Shown here piece after piece: positions 46,851-57,578 of a DNA stretch of 64,000 bases. Under the pieces are notes generated by a model. It made no database searches, was not told where the DNA came from, and was given only the letters and a program-made list of their open reading frames with translations. Every line of letters begins with the position of its first letter. Within the stretch, counting starts at the first letter, position 1. The translations under genes were made by a program, and so were the position numbers. The stretch lies in the NCBI RefSeq assembly GCF_008831285.2, contig NC_045140.1, forward strand, positions 8,740,505 through 8,804,504, written 5' to 3'. Source of the DNA: Nymphaea colorata (taxonomy: Eukaryota; Streptophyta; Magnoliopsida; Nymphaeales; Nymphaeaceae).

Positions 46851-49800
46851 CTCCCCCTCAAGCTTGGCATACATGTCAAACATGCCAAGCTTGCTAACAT
46901 TCTTTTCGAATGAAGAAGTACAAAGCCCTTTAGTTAGGACGTCTGCAACTTGATCTTCAGACTTCATATATGGCAGAATCAGCTCCTTTGAGTCAATGCG
47001 TTCCCGGATAAAGTGACGGTCAATCTCCACATGTTTGGTCCTGTCATGTAGAACTGGATTATTGGCAAGATTAATCGCAGACTTGTTGTCACAGTACATC
47101 TTCATTTTATCTTCCAGTTCCACACCAATATCAGTCAAAAGGATCTTCAGCCACAGCATCTCTGTAACTCCCATTGCAACAGCCCTGTACTCAGCCTCAG
47201 CACTAGACCTCGAACACACTTCTTGCCTCTTGCTTCTCCAAACAACTAGGTTACCTCCAAGAAAGATACAATACCCTGTAGTGGACCTCCTTGTGTCAGT
47301 GCAACCTGCCCAATCTGCATCTGAGTAGCCCTCAATAGTAAGTTTGTCTTGTCGAGTATACAGCAGTCCTTTTCCTGGGTCATTCTTTAGATATCCCAAC
47401 ACTCTTTCTGCACTCTTCCAGTGACAATCCGTGGGAACATGCATAAATTGACTTAGCACATTTACCGCATACGTGATATCAGGGCGAGTTAGAGTAAGAT
47501 AGATAAGCTTACCTACTAGCCTCTGATATCGCCCTTTTCCTTCCTCATCCAGAATAGTGCCTGTCTTGATACTTATCTTAGTCCCCGATTCCATAGGAGT
47601 AAGATAGGGCCTACAACCAAGTTTACCTGTCTCCTTTAGTAAGTCAAGAGTGTACTTCCTTTGATTCATAACCAGCTCTGTCTCTGATCGAGCAATCTCT
47701 ATCCCCAGAAAGTATCTCAGTTTACCCAGATCCTTGAGGTCGAATTCTTTAGCTAATCTCTCCTTCATCTTCCTGTTTTCTTCCTCATCACTGCCAGTGA
47801 CAATCATATCATCAACGTAGACAAGGGGAAGACTCACCAGACCATCTCTCTGCTTTATGAATAGGGTATGATCTCCATTTCCTTGCTTGTACCCAGTAGA
47901 CTTCATAACGATCCTTAGTCTCTCAAACCAAGCTCTAGGCGACTGCTTCAAGCCATACAAAGCTTTCTTGAGGTGACAACATTTTCCCTCTTGAACATAC
48001 CCGAGAGGCATGCTCATATAGACTTCTTCCTCCAGATGGTCGTTCAAGAATGCATTTTTAACATCAAGCTGGTCCATGCGCCACTTCCTGTGCACAGCAA
48101 GAGCAAGAATAACCCACACGGTCTTCAACTTTGCAACAGGGGCAAAGGTCTCAAGATAGTCAATCCCATACTTCTCGCTGAACCCCTTTGCAACCAGACG
48201 AGCTTTATATCGATCTACAGTGCCATCAGGTTTATACTTCACGTTGTGCACCCACTTAGAGCCAACTAAGTGTGTCCCTTTAGGGATATCAACCACTTCC
48301 CATGTTTTGTTCTTAGCTAACGCACCCATCTCCTCCGTCATAGCATGTAACCACTTGGGATCATCCTTAGCATCATCCACCGACCTGGGAATAACAACTT
48401 TGGATAAGGTTGTGATAAAACATTTGTAATTTGTACTGAGCTTAGCATAAGAAACAAATCTCTGAATAGGGTGAGAAGTACATGACCTGGTGCCTTTGCG
48501 CAAAGCAATGGGGAGCTCTCCATTCGATGGACTTGGGTCATCCAGGGAGATCACAGGATTGGGATTGGTTCTATCCTCATCACCAACATCTTCCACTGTA
48601 GCTTTCTCCTTTCTGACATAAACCTGGCCAAACAAGTGATCCCTGGCAACAGTGGGCTGAGCATCCATCGTGACACCTTCCATATAACTGCCCTTCTCAT
48701 TACTGACCGTGACCGTGTCCATCACACTGGGACTAACCTTGTAGTCCAAAAACTCCATAAACTGAATCAGCTGATTAGAGGAATACTCTTCCCCTTTGTT
48801 CCCAATACACTCCCCCTGAAGAGGATTCACCGGAAAATACGACTCATGTTCATGAAATGTGACATCCCTCGAAACATACACTTTGGAAGTAGTGGGATCC
48901 ACACATTTGTACCCCTTCTGAGTGGAAGAGTAACCCAAGAAAACCCTTTTAATAGACCGGAGATCAAGTTTTTTGAGAGTAGGGCTATGATTATGCACAA
49001 AACAACTGCACCCAAAGACACGAGGAGTAAGAGGCCACGGATTCTGAGTGGGCCACAGGGTAGAATAAGGAGACTGACCATCCAACACCCTAGTAGGCAT
49101 ACGGTTAATGAGGTGTGCACTAGTGAGAAGTGCATCACCCCAATACCGCTTCGGAACATGGCGTTGGAACATAATGGCCCGGGTAACATTCAAAAGATGA
49201 CGATTTTTACGTTCAGCTATACCATTTTGAGGAGGGGTATAACTACAAGAGGTTTCATGAACAATACCCTTGCCTTTCAAGAAATCATCAAGGGATTGAG
49301 AGACATATTCCCTAGCATTATCCGTACGGAAAGCTTGAACAGTTGTATGGAATTGAGTCTCAACAAAGGCAACAAAGTTTTTCACAACTGCTGGAACCTG
49401 ACTACGGTCTCGCAATAAGTACACGAACGTACATCTAGAGTAATCATCAATAAGCGTCAAAAAATAGTGACAACCACCACACGTGGGTACTCCAGAAGGA
49501 CCCCAAACATCGGAATGAACTAAGGCAAACAGATGAGTGGTTTTATTCAATGAGATAGGGTACGAAGCCCTGACATGTTTAGCCAATTGACACACTTCAC
49601 AAGCGAAGGAGTCAATGGAGACAGAAGCAAACAAATGAGGAAACAACTTCTTTATTAACTGAAATGGGAGATGTCCAAGACGCTCGTGCCATCGCAGAAC
49701 AGTAGATCTATCATTCACACCAGACAAGTGACCACTCGTGGCAGAAATTGATGCTGAAGCAACTTGCACCGGCAATCTGTAGAGCCCATCTGTAACCGAA

Positions 49801-51185
49801 CCAATCCCAATCTTCTTCCCCGTCACCAAGTCCTGCAGGGAACAGTGATCAGCAGAGAAAATCAGATTACAGTTTAATTCTTTAGTAATACTGTTGACAG
49901 AGAGTAAGTTCACAGGAATATTTGGAACATGCAAGGAATTGTGGAGACGGTATTTGTTCAACAGGGACAAGCTCCCTTTCCCAGCCACAGAGATAGAAGA
50001 CCCATCTGCCATAGACACGCGTTGCTTGCCAGAGGAAAGTTGATATTCTTGAAAGAGTTTAGAGTCCCCTGTCATGTGGTGAGTGGCTCCACTATCAACA
50101 ATCCAATCACCAAGAGAAGGGTTACCTTGATCAGTCGAGGCAACGAGGGCTTGGGCTAGCTGAGCCCCTTCAGACGTGGGGGACTCCTCAGGGGTAGTAG
50201 ATAGGCGGCTGATGTACGCCTGTAGCTCCTTGAGTTGAGCAGGGGACAGCTTGGACTTTGCACCACTAGAAGAATTTCTCTGACTGGAATCAGACACAGA
50301 AGGGCTACGCTTGCCAGAGGGAGGACGACCTCTGACCAGTCTCTTCTCGGGATGAAGATCCCAACAGAAATCCACCGAATGCCCCAACTTGTTGCAATGA
50401 GTGCAATGCCAGGCAGGACGCTGCCCAGTCCCAGAGGCACGGCTGACAAAGGCAGAAGGGCCATGACCGGTGTCAAGATGCATCACCTGGCGACGTTGTT
50501 CTTCAGACTCAACTCGGGCATATACTTCCTCTATCCCCGGAATTTCATCACCATTAAGAATCTGGCTACGAATAGACTCAAATTCATCCTGCAGGCCTCC
50601 CAGAAACAAAAACGTACGGTCCATCCATTCCTTTTCCCAGTAGAGGGAATGATCTGAACCGTACTTCCACTCATCAGTCACATGATAATCTAGCTCCTCC
50701 CATTTGGTCTTCAGGGCAGCATAGAAGGCAGCAACAGACAAATCACCCTGTGTCAGGGAGTAAATACTGCGTTTAATCTGATAGGTGTGCAGATATCTCC
50801 TCTTGCGACCATACATCTTCGCAAGCACAGTCCACATATCAAAAGTGGTCGGCTTCCGCAGAATGAGGGGCTGGATATCGGAGGACACGGAGCTGATAAT
50901 CCATACCTTCACTTGGCTGTCCTCCAACGCCCACGTTGCCCAATGAGGATCAGATTTGATGGGCGCAGGTTTGTCGCCAGTGATGTAAGAGAGACGCCCA
51001 CGGCTAGTAATCCCAATCTCGAGAGCGGCAGACCAAGATAGGTAATTGTCCTTGGTCAGACGGATGGAGGTGACCTGGATCGGCACGTTCTCAGTCTTGG
51101 AAGCGCTGCCCGCGTCAAGAACAGCATCTTTTTGAGTCCCCATCGCGTCTGCCATCACAAACACGCACACAGCAACAAGAGGCAC
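46845..51185 (-). CDS. Intact Ty1/copia gag-pol polyprotein (1446 aa)
   Basis: Single open frame with domains in Ty1/copia order. Gag, about residues 38-240 (LTKDNYLSWSAALE). Zinc knuckle C261-THC-NKLGH-C274 (C-X2-C-X4-H-X4-C). Aspartic protease DSGAT at 364-368. Pre-integrase zinc site with H500/H505 and C529/C532. Integrase triad D559 (HSDVWG), D622 (RTDNAREY) and E658 (NGIAERKN). Reverse transcriptase with D1041 (QLDVKNAF) and YVDD at 1123-1126. RNase H with D1289 (SDADWAG), E1330 (SSAEAEY) and D1366 (YCDNKSA). All catalytic residues are kept. Met11 (MADAMG) is a more natural start than Met1, which would add a hydrophobic leader. The last residues KLEGEC overlap the polypurine tract, and the stop codon lies inside the 3' LTR. 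The polyprotein would make the particle, process itself, copy the RNA to DNA and integrate it. Confidence 0.96.
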   Translation of the reverse strand: MPLVAVCVFVMADAMGTQKDAVLDAGSASKTENVPIQVTSIRLTKDNYLSWSAALEIGITSRGRLSYITGDKPAPIKSDPHWATWALEDSQVKVWIISSVSSDIQPLILRKPTTFDMWTVLAKMYGRKRRYLHTYQIKRSIYSLTQGDLSVAAFYAALKTKWEELDYHVTDEWKYGSDHSLYWEKEWMDRTFLFLGGLQDEFESIRSQILNGDEIPGIEEVYARVESEEQRRQVMHLDTGHGPSAFVSRASGTGQRPAWHCTHCNKLGHSVDFCWDLHPEKRLVRGRPPSGKRSPSVSDSSQRNSSSGAKSKLSPAQLKELQAYISRLSTTPEESPTSEGAQLAQALVASTDQGNPSLGDWIVDSGATHHMTGDSKLFQEYQLSSGKQRVSMADGSSISVAGKGSLSLLNKYRLHNSLHVPNIPVNLLSVNSITKELNCNLIFSADHCSLQDLVTGKKIGIGSVTDGLYRLPVQVASASISATSGHLSGVNDRSTVLRWHERLGHLPFQLIKKLFPHLFASVSIDSFACEVCQLAKHVRASYPISLNKTTHLFALVHSDVWGPSGVPTCGGCHYFLTLIDDYSRCTFVYLLRDRSQVPAVVKNFVAFVETQFHTTVQAFRTDNAREYVSQSLDDFLKGKGIVHETSCSYTPPQNGIAERKNRHLLNVTRAIMFQRHVPKRYWGDALLTSAHLINRMPTRVLDGQSPYSTLWPTQNPWPLTPRVFGCSCFVHNHSPTLKKLDLRSIKRVFLGYSSTQKGYKCVDPTTSKVYVSRDVTFHEHESYFPVNPLQGECIGNKGEEYSSNQLIQFMEFLDYKVSPSVMDTVTVSNEKGSYMEGVTMDAQPTVARDHLFGQVYVRKEKATVEDVGDEDRTNPNPVISLDDPSPSNGELPIALRKGTRSCTSHPIQRFVSYAKLSTNYKCFITTLSKVVIPRSVDDAKDDPKWLHAMTEEMGALAKNKTWEVVDIPKGTHLVGSKWVHNVKYKPDGTVDRYKARLVAKGFSEKYGIDYLETFAPVAKLKTVWVILALAVHRKWRMDQLDVKNAFLNDHLEEEVYMSMPLGYVQEGKCCHLKKALYGLKQSPRAWFERLRIVMKSTGYKQGNGDHTLFIKQRDGLVSLPLVYVDDMIVTGSDEEENRKMKERLAKEFDLKDLGKLRYFLGIEIARSETELVMNQRKYTLDLLKETGKLGCRPYLTPMESGTKISIKTGTILDEEGKGRYQRLVGKLIYLTLTRPDITYAVNVLSQFMHVPTDCHWKSAERVLGYLKNDPGKGLLYTRQDKLTIEGYSDADWAGCTDTRRSTTGYCIFLGGNLVVWRSKRQEVCSRSSAEAEYRAVAMGVTEMLWLKILLTDIGVELEDKMKMYCDNKSAINLANNPVLHDRTKHVEIDRHFIRERIDSKELILPYMKSEDQVADVLTKGLCTSSFEKNVSKLGMFDMYAKLEGEC
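46851..46860 (-). other. Polypurine tract of the intact copia element
   Basis: TGAGGGGGAG on the minus strand, directly against the 3' LTR. It also encodes the last residues of the polyprotein (LEGE), so coding sequence and plus-strand primer overlap. Confidence 0.9.
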
Positions 51186-51556
51186 AGCGGCGAGAACTAG
51201 GCAGAGGCGACGGGAATGAGGCAGCGGCTACGGAAGGCAGGCGGCGACGTTCCTGGGCGGCGCTGGGAACGATGGACGGCGACGGCGATGGGCAGCGGTG
51301 GCGCGGGACGGCGGCGGCGCTGAAGTGGGCAACAGCAGTGATGGACAGCGGCAACGCAGCAGAGAACAACCGCGCCGGACGATGGCGGCGCCGCTGGCAA
51401 CGCTGGACGGTGGCGGCGCAGCTGGCAGCGCTGGACGGCGGCGGCGCAGCAGAGAGCGACGGCGCAGCAGCGGTAGAGAAAAAACCCGGAGGAAACAGCA
51501 GTGGCAAAAAAAACGGCGGAAACACGACTATCACACCAACGATCTCTCACGCGTTG
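51186..51556 (-). other. Leader of the intact copia element
   Basis: Untranslated region between primer site and gag. It is much more GC-rich than its surroundings, with many ggcggcg/gcagc-type strings on the plus strand. The long reading frames seen here on both strands are low-complexity artefacts. Confidence 0.7.
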
Positions 51557-51568
51557 GCTCTGATACCA
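51557..51568 (-). other. Primer-binding site, initiator tRNA-Met
   Basis: Reads TGGTATCAGAGC on the minus strand directly after the 5' LTR, a perfect 12-base complement to the 3' end of plant initiator tRNA-Met, the usual Ty1/copia primer. Confidence 0.93.
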
Positions 51569-51854
51569 TGTAGAAACACACACCAAGATGGAGAGAAAGA
51601 GAAGGAACACACAATATATGTGGAAAACCTCAAAGAGAGGTGAAAAACCACAGAGAAGCTCTAACCTAGGTGCACAACCGCAACCCTAGGAGAGAGAAAA
51701 TGTTATTCCACTTAATTCAACACTTACACATAAGTGACAATATATAGAGGGAGAGAGGAGAAGCCACCTAGGGTACCGAGCCCACCTCGGTACCCGCATC
51801 CCATAGAACCGGGTCCAGATATGGACCCGGTTCCCACAACAACATATTCTAACA
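51569..51854 (-). repeat. 5' LTR of the intact copia element
   Basis: 286 bp, matching 46565-46850 with five transitions. As the 5' LTR it should carry the promoter. On the minus strand a TATATATTGTC string (plus-strand gacaatatata near 51737-51747) is a plausible TATA region. Confidence 0.96.
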
Positions 51855-51859
51855 GAAGC
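51855..51859. repeat. Target-site duplication GAAGC (right)
   Basis: gaagc directly after the LTR end at 51854. It pairs with 46560-46564. Confidence 0.93.
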
Positions 51860-52520
51860 ATATGGACCAATGTTTACGTTAGAGAAAATTCGAAACAAGT
51901 TGAAAAGAGCAAAACTTAACTTATAAGTGATGAAAGGGATGCTTACTACATCAAAATTTGGGTGAGACTCAGATAAAAAATTATACAAGCAGATGATAAT
52001 GTGTGGAAAGAGTATATAAAAAGTACCCAAATAGAAAAAAATATAAATTGTCAACAATATGAAAGTATTATGAGCATGTAATGGAAATTTTGGGATCTTC
52101 CAATAGATTGGGTGACAATAGGAGTGGTGTACATAGTAGGATACTAAATGATGTATAAATAAATGTGGATGAACAAGATGAGAATGATTTTCAATTACCT
52201 ACTTCACCAATGGATAGCAATGCTCATACTCAAGGAGAAACCTCTAACAGCACGAGGGAAAACAAAAAAGTGAGAACCTTCACAACCATGAATGATGATA
52301 CTTTCGAAACCATTGGTGAGTACATACGACAACTTGTGGAAACTCAACCTACAACTGTTTTGCAGAAGAGTTGAGCAATTTTAAGAGATATGCATGTAAA
52401 AGGAGAAATAGATAATCATTTGTTTTTAAGAACAGTCGATTTACTGTTCAGTTTTGGTAAAGCAAATGTTTTTCTTATGATGCCATCTGAGTTGCAGCTT
52501 ACTTGGTTGCACATGAAGAT

Positions 52521-52943
52521 TGGCTAAATGACAGGTAATGTTTGTAACTGAGTTGTTATGGAGGTTTGTAATTATGTGTTACTTTTGATGTATGTAACTG
52601 TTTGTAATTTGTGATATATTCTAATTGTTTGTGATAGTGTATTTTTTATGTTTTTAATTATTTATAATTTGCAATATATTGTAAATGGTTATGAATTCAT
52701 GCTTGCAATTGTTTTTTATTTCACAATTCTTTGCAACTAAATAATATTTATTCTCATGAATTACTGTATTGATTATCAAGATGGATGAAATATCCACAGT
52801 GATACCTCTTCTCAAGTATTACATGGTTTCAATGAGAAGAGTAGTGTGTAGGAAAAAAGACTAGTTGTCTAGTGAGTTGTCATAGTTATTTTTATATTTC
52901 TAGTAGTTATAGTCTAAACTTCTATATCTATTTTTGTGTCAAT
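52521..52943. other. No gene seen; AT-rich spacer between the two copia elements
   Basis: Contains repeated tgtttgtaatt-like strings (52555-52700), low complexity. No coding signal. Confidence 0.5.
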
Positions 52944-52948
52944 GTACT

Positions 52949-53246
52949 TAAAGGTTAGGGAGAGGAATGAGGGAGCAAAGAATATACGTGGTTCGACATG
53001 TATGCCTACGTCCACGAGAAGCAAGGGAGAGCTCGTATTGTATATTTTCTGTATACAGTTATTTCACTCTACAACCACTATTTAACGTGAGTGAATACAA
53101 CAGTTACAAAGCAAGAAATCATGGAAGGAAAAATTAACGGCATTCCATGGTGGGCAACTTTTAATATAGGTAATACTATCCAACTAATCATCGAAACACC
53201 ATGAATAGTATTGCCATAACGAGCCTCCTGTAGAACTGTTTCAACA
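52949..53246 (-). repeat. 3' LTR of the degraded copia element
   Basis: 298 bp, taaaggttaggg to ctgtttcaaca on the plus strand. It adjoins a polypurine tract (plus-strand ctccccctcaa, 53247-53257), and the preceding frame ends in LEGEC just as in the intact element. Confidence 0.92.
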
Positions 53247-56200
53247 CTCCCCCTCAAGTTGGGAGTGTATGTTAATGACTCCCAACTTGATCATAGTGCT
53301 TCTAAGTTTTTCTCTTGTGACTACTTTAGTGAAGATATCAGCATATTGCTCCTCACTTCTAACAAAATGAGTGATGATTTCTTTGTTTTGAACCTTGTCG
53401 CGTATAAAGTGACAATCAATTTCAATATGCTTTGTCCTTTCATGAAAGACTGAGTTTGCGGCTATATGTATTGCAGCTTGATTATCACAATACAACTTCA
53501 TAGGACGAGGTTGTGCAAAGCCAATTTCCTTTAGCATTGCTTTGAGCCAAATGAGTTCGCATGTAGTGTTTGTAATTGCTCTATATTCAGCCTAGACGCT
53601 GGATCTTGAAATCGCTTTCTGTTTTTTACTCTTCCATGAGACCAAATTGCCCCCAACCATAATACAAAACCCTGTAGTTGACTTTCTGTCTGATACACTT
53701 CCAGCCCAGTCATCATCCAAATACCACATCCTAGAGCTTCTTTTAAGTACCTTAAAATTCTATCAATAGTAGAGAAATGAGCTCGTTGGGGAGCATGCAT
53801 ATATTTGCTTACTTCACTAACTGCATAGGTAATGTCAGGCCTTGTAACAGTCAAATATATCAATTTTCCAACAATACGTTGATACTATTTTGCATCTTAT
53901 ACTAGTTCTTCACGATCTATCTTGTCAAGTTTGTGATTTACCTCTATCGGTGTGACTGCTGGCTTCACTCCAATTTCCCCTGTTTCCTTCAATAGATCAA
54001 GAGCATATTTTCATTGGGATAAATATAAACCTTTCTTGGAGTGACTTACCTCTATTCCTAGGAAGTATTTCAATCTTCCTAGATCTTTTATCTCGAACTT
54101 TTGATGGAGATATCGTTTGGTCTTCTCAACTATATTCTTGGAATCGTCTGTGATGACAATATCATCTACATAAACAAAAACCACAACAGTTTTATTTTGG
54201 TAATGATAAATGAACAAAGAGTTGTCTGAAACACTACGTTTGTATCCAAAATCGATCAAGGCAGAACTGAGCTTTGAATACCAAGCTCGTGGGGATTGTT
54301 TGAGTCCATAGATAGACTTTTTCAATTTACAAACAAGATTTTTCTGGTTTTCATAATTGAGGCCTTGAGGAATTTTCATGTAGACTTCTTCCTGTAAATC
54401 ACCCTGAAGAAAAACGTTCTTTACGTCAAGCTGAAATAAATCCCACTCATAATTGCAGGCAATAGATATTAGGGTACGAAGAGTTGTCATCTTTGCCACT
54501 GGAGCAAACATTTCTGCATAGTCAATCCTTTCTGTTTGAGAGAAGCCACGAGCAACAAGACAAGCTTTATGTCTGTCAAGAGTTCCATTACTATGAAATT
54601 TCAGTTTAAAAACCCATTTGCAACTAATAGGTTTTTTTACCATGAGGAAGAGAGACGAGTTCCCATGTGTCATTTTTTGTTAGAGCATCTAGTTCGTCCC
54701 TTATGGCGTTTTTCAAACAAGGATCTTGAACAACCTCTTCAAATGTCCCTAGTTTAGAGGCTTTGTTTAACTGCATAAAAAAGGCTGTCTGAGTTTGAGA
54801 GAAAGCACCATAATCAATGCAGGCTTCTATCGGATATTTAGCCATACTGCTCATAGCAAAATCTTTGTATCGTTCGGGCTGTTGGCGAAGTCTTTCCGAG
54901 CACCGAAGAATGTTCTCTTGTTGTGTCTCAATTGCAGTAACTTTGCCAGGAATGATGTCGTTGAATCCTTTCTGATCGCCGTAGGGTGTTTTTTGGCTAT
55001 GTTTCAGTTGCAGCGATTTGTCGTGAGTCACTATCAACTCTTTCAATGATAGGAGTGGTATCTTTATTATTTTGGACTTGAATAGAAACTTTACCATTCT
55101 CAACGTCAGCCATAGGAAAAACATTAGGAAGAAGGAGAGACTGAAATTTTGAGTTTATTTTCTCCTTTTTAGGATAAACTTGTGTCTCCCCCTGAGGACG
55201 ATTTTGAAAATATGCTTGCGACTCATCAAATCTAACAATGCAAGAGATATGCATTTTCCTTGAAGCCACATCAAAGCATCTATACCCTTTCTTGGTAGGG
55301 GAATATCCAAGAAACACACATTTTATGGCACAAGGCTGTAACTTGTTTCAATGTTTGGGAGATTTCCAAACATAAACAATGCATCTAAACTTTCTAAGAT
55401 GTTCAATAGTGTGTTTCGTTCCTTTAAGAACTTCAATGGGGGATCGATTTTCAAGATAGCGTCTTGGTTGCCTGTTTATAATATAATTGGCTGCTGAAAT
55501 TGCTTCACTCCAAAAACATTCTGGAACATTGTTTTAGAAAAGCAACGCACGGGTCACTTCAAGTAAATGCCTATTTCTTCTTTCAGAAACTCCGTTCTGT
55601 TGAGATATTTCTCTACATGTAGTTTGGTGGTGTATACCAACCTTGTTGGCAAAGGACTCAAAATTCTTATTTATATATTCAGTCTCATTGTCCATCTGTA
55701 AGGTTTTAATTTTTGTCCCAAACTGAGTGACTACCATGTTGTAAAATTTTTGAAATTTAGAAAACACATCGTCCTTGGTTTTTAAGAAATATATCCAACC
55801 CACACGAAAATAATCATCAATAAAAGATAAGTAGTACTTAAAACCATTATATGAACCAATAGGGGCTGGTCCCCAAACCTCTGAGTGAATAATCTCAAAA
55901 ACTGACAGTAGTACTTTTAGAGGAAGAAAATGGTGGTCTGGTTAACTTGGCATACCGGCACACCTCACAAGTGTTGCAATCAAAGAGTATTCCAGGCTTC
56001 AAGGAATTTAAAACATAAGTTGATGGATCCCCCAACCTCAAATGTCATTTTTCTCCTTCAGCCTTGTTTGTAGTGGCAGCAAGTGCCTTATTTCTGCAAT
56101 TAAAGTAATAGAGACCACAAAATTCGTCCCCTTCACCAATTGTCTTCCCGGTGGTCCGATCCTGAAACACAACCTTTGAGGGGGAGAAAATCACATTACA

Positions 56201-57415
56201 GTTGTAAGTCTTGGTTATCTTACTGACAGACATGAGATTGGAAGCCAAATCAGGCATATATAAAACATCAATAGGACCCTTCCTCTCAAAAAAATGTGTA
56301 ACTCCCTTTCCTGTGACGTTAACTTTGCCCCCATTAGCTATAGTAACAGGTTTTATATAAGAAACACCTTCAATGTCAACTAAAAGTTTTTTGGAACCAG
56401 CCATATTGTCTGAGGCACCAGAATCGATTATCCAAGTAATTTCATCTAAACAAGACAAAAAACTGCATGTCCCTGCATCGTCGCCGCTTTCGTTAGTGGC
56501 CAGGGTGGCTGAATTTTGTTTGACAAAATTCTGTAAAAGTTGGGTCAGCTTTTCCATGGTCACCGGAGTATCTTTCTGATCATCGTGAAAAGAATGAGCA
56601 GCCTTGTGTCGTCCTTCATCATTCGATTTTTTGTTTATCTTCCAACATTTCTCTCTGGTGTGATTTTCTTTCTTGCAATAGGTACAAGACAGTTTCTTTT
56701 TTCCTTTGGAATTTAAAAAACCAGAACCATAAGGCATACTCACGTTCTTTTGTTTGGAGACCATTGCTGCTTGGGAGTCCTCCTCAAGTCGGTTGAAAGG
56801 ATTCATGATTTGACGCCGGGTTTCCTCACGCATAATGATGGAGCAGGCGGTGCTGAGTTTGGGAACTTCCGGTGACATGAGAACTTGACTGCACAGCGAT
56901 TCATATTCGGGTTTCAGTCCAGCCAACATCTGAACAATTTTTTATTCCTCTCGATTTTTCTGGAGAGTAACAATGTCAGTCGCTACAGGGGTATAGGATT
57001 TCCATTCATCCCATAAGGCGCGAAGTTGTCCAAGATATTCTGTGAAGGTCATATCCCCTTGTTTAAGCTTGCTGATTTCTTGCGCTAATTGAAAAGGTCG
57101 AGCAACATTGTATTGCTGGCTGTAGAGATCACGAGCTGCCTCCCACACATCTTTGGCAGTTTCAAGAAAAAAAAATCTACGAGCAATTTTTTTCTCCATG
57201 GAATTCAAGAGCCACGACATGACAGTGTGGTCGTTTGATTCCCATTCAGCAAATTTCAGATCATTCTCAGCAGGCTTTGGTTTGTTGTCGGTCACGTGAC
57301 CGAGTTTAGACTTTCTTCTTAGGAAAGGTTTAGCAGATTTTGCCCATGTAATATAATTAAACCCATTTAAGGATTCAGTGGTGATTTTGAGTGCAGGATT
57401 GACTCTGTCCTGCAA
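53241..57415 (-). pseudogene. Broken copia gag-pol polyprotein
   Basis: Pieces in order on the minus strand: gag 57415-56942 (NGFNYITWAKSAKPF); an in-frame TAA; the same frame resuming at 56938-56045 with zinc knuckle CTYCKKENHTREKC and protease DSGAS; then TGA where family members have Trp (EK-W-HLRLG). Pre-integrase HLRLGDPS and NTCEVC follow. Integrase has HSEVWGPA (Glu in place of the first catalytic Asp), MDNETEY and NGVSERRNRHL (55534-55900). Capsid-like [12 protein letters not shown] is near 55300. Reverse transcriptase at 54673-54011 has LDVKNVFLQGD and FVYVDDIV. RNase H at 53863-53241 has YCDNQAA, and a TAG replaces a codon in the S-AEYRA motif. Non-functional. Confidence 0.9.
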
Positions 57416-57578
57416 CTATTGTTGAGGCCAATCCCCTGCCCCTTGTGACTGAGAGCTATCTGCCATGATAACCTGATGAGAGGAATCTTCAATATAGCAC
57501 GAACCTGGAATTAGATGGAAAGGACAGAACTCAGCTTCCTCCTGAATTTGCAGTCGCGCGTCTCGCAGGATATAGCGA

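Larger units (their letters stand above)
46565..51854 (-). mobile_element. Complete Ty1/copia LTR retrotransposon
   Basis: 5290 bp, minus strand. Both LTRs are 286 bp with TG...CA ends, flanked by a perfect 5-bp target duplication GAAGC (46560-46564 and 51855-51859). An initiator tRNA-Met primer site adjoins the 5' LTR, and a polypurine tract adjoins the 3' LTR. A single uninterrupted 1446-codon gag-pol frame fills the interior. The LTRs differ at 5 of 286 positions, all transitions. At an assumed 1.3e-8 substitutions per site per year that is about 0.7 million years. Everything needed for autonomous movement appears to be present. Confidence 0.97.
46430..52520 (+). pseudogene. Myb/SANT-like gene relic split by a copia insertion
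   Basis: On the plus strand, 46455-46564 reads FNMMLEHVKFPKNVDIKWAK and, after the 5.3-kb copia element (46565-51854), continues as IWTNVYVRENSKQ...IIQADDNVWKEYIKS (51855-52005). This matches the Myb/SANT-like domain (Myb_DNA-bind_3 type) of plant proteins often linked to PIF/Harbinger elements, whose domain ends with a D-VW--Y(I/V)K-HP pattern. Further on come NRLGDNRSGVHSRIL (near 52105-52150) and DDTFETIGEYIRQLVETQPT (52295-52355). In-frame stops lie on both sides of the insertion (for example SG*AK before it and a stop after VEKSKT), so the gene was probably decaying independently. No Harbinger transposase is seen nearby. Confidence 0.6.

Noticed and set aside
48636-49418. 260-codon frame on the plus strand
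   Set aside because: Antisense shadow of the intact copia polyprotein, with no domain of its own.
51197-51643. Several Arg/Ala-rich frames of 90-139 codons on both strands
   Set aside because: Low-complexity GC-rich leader of the copia element; frames are open because of composition.
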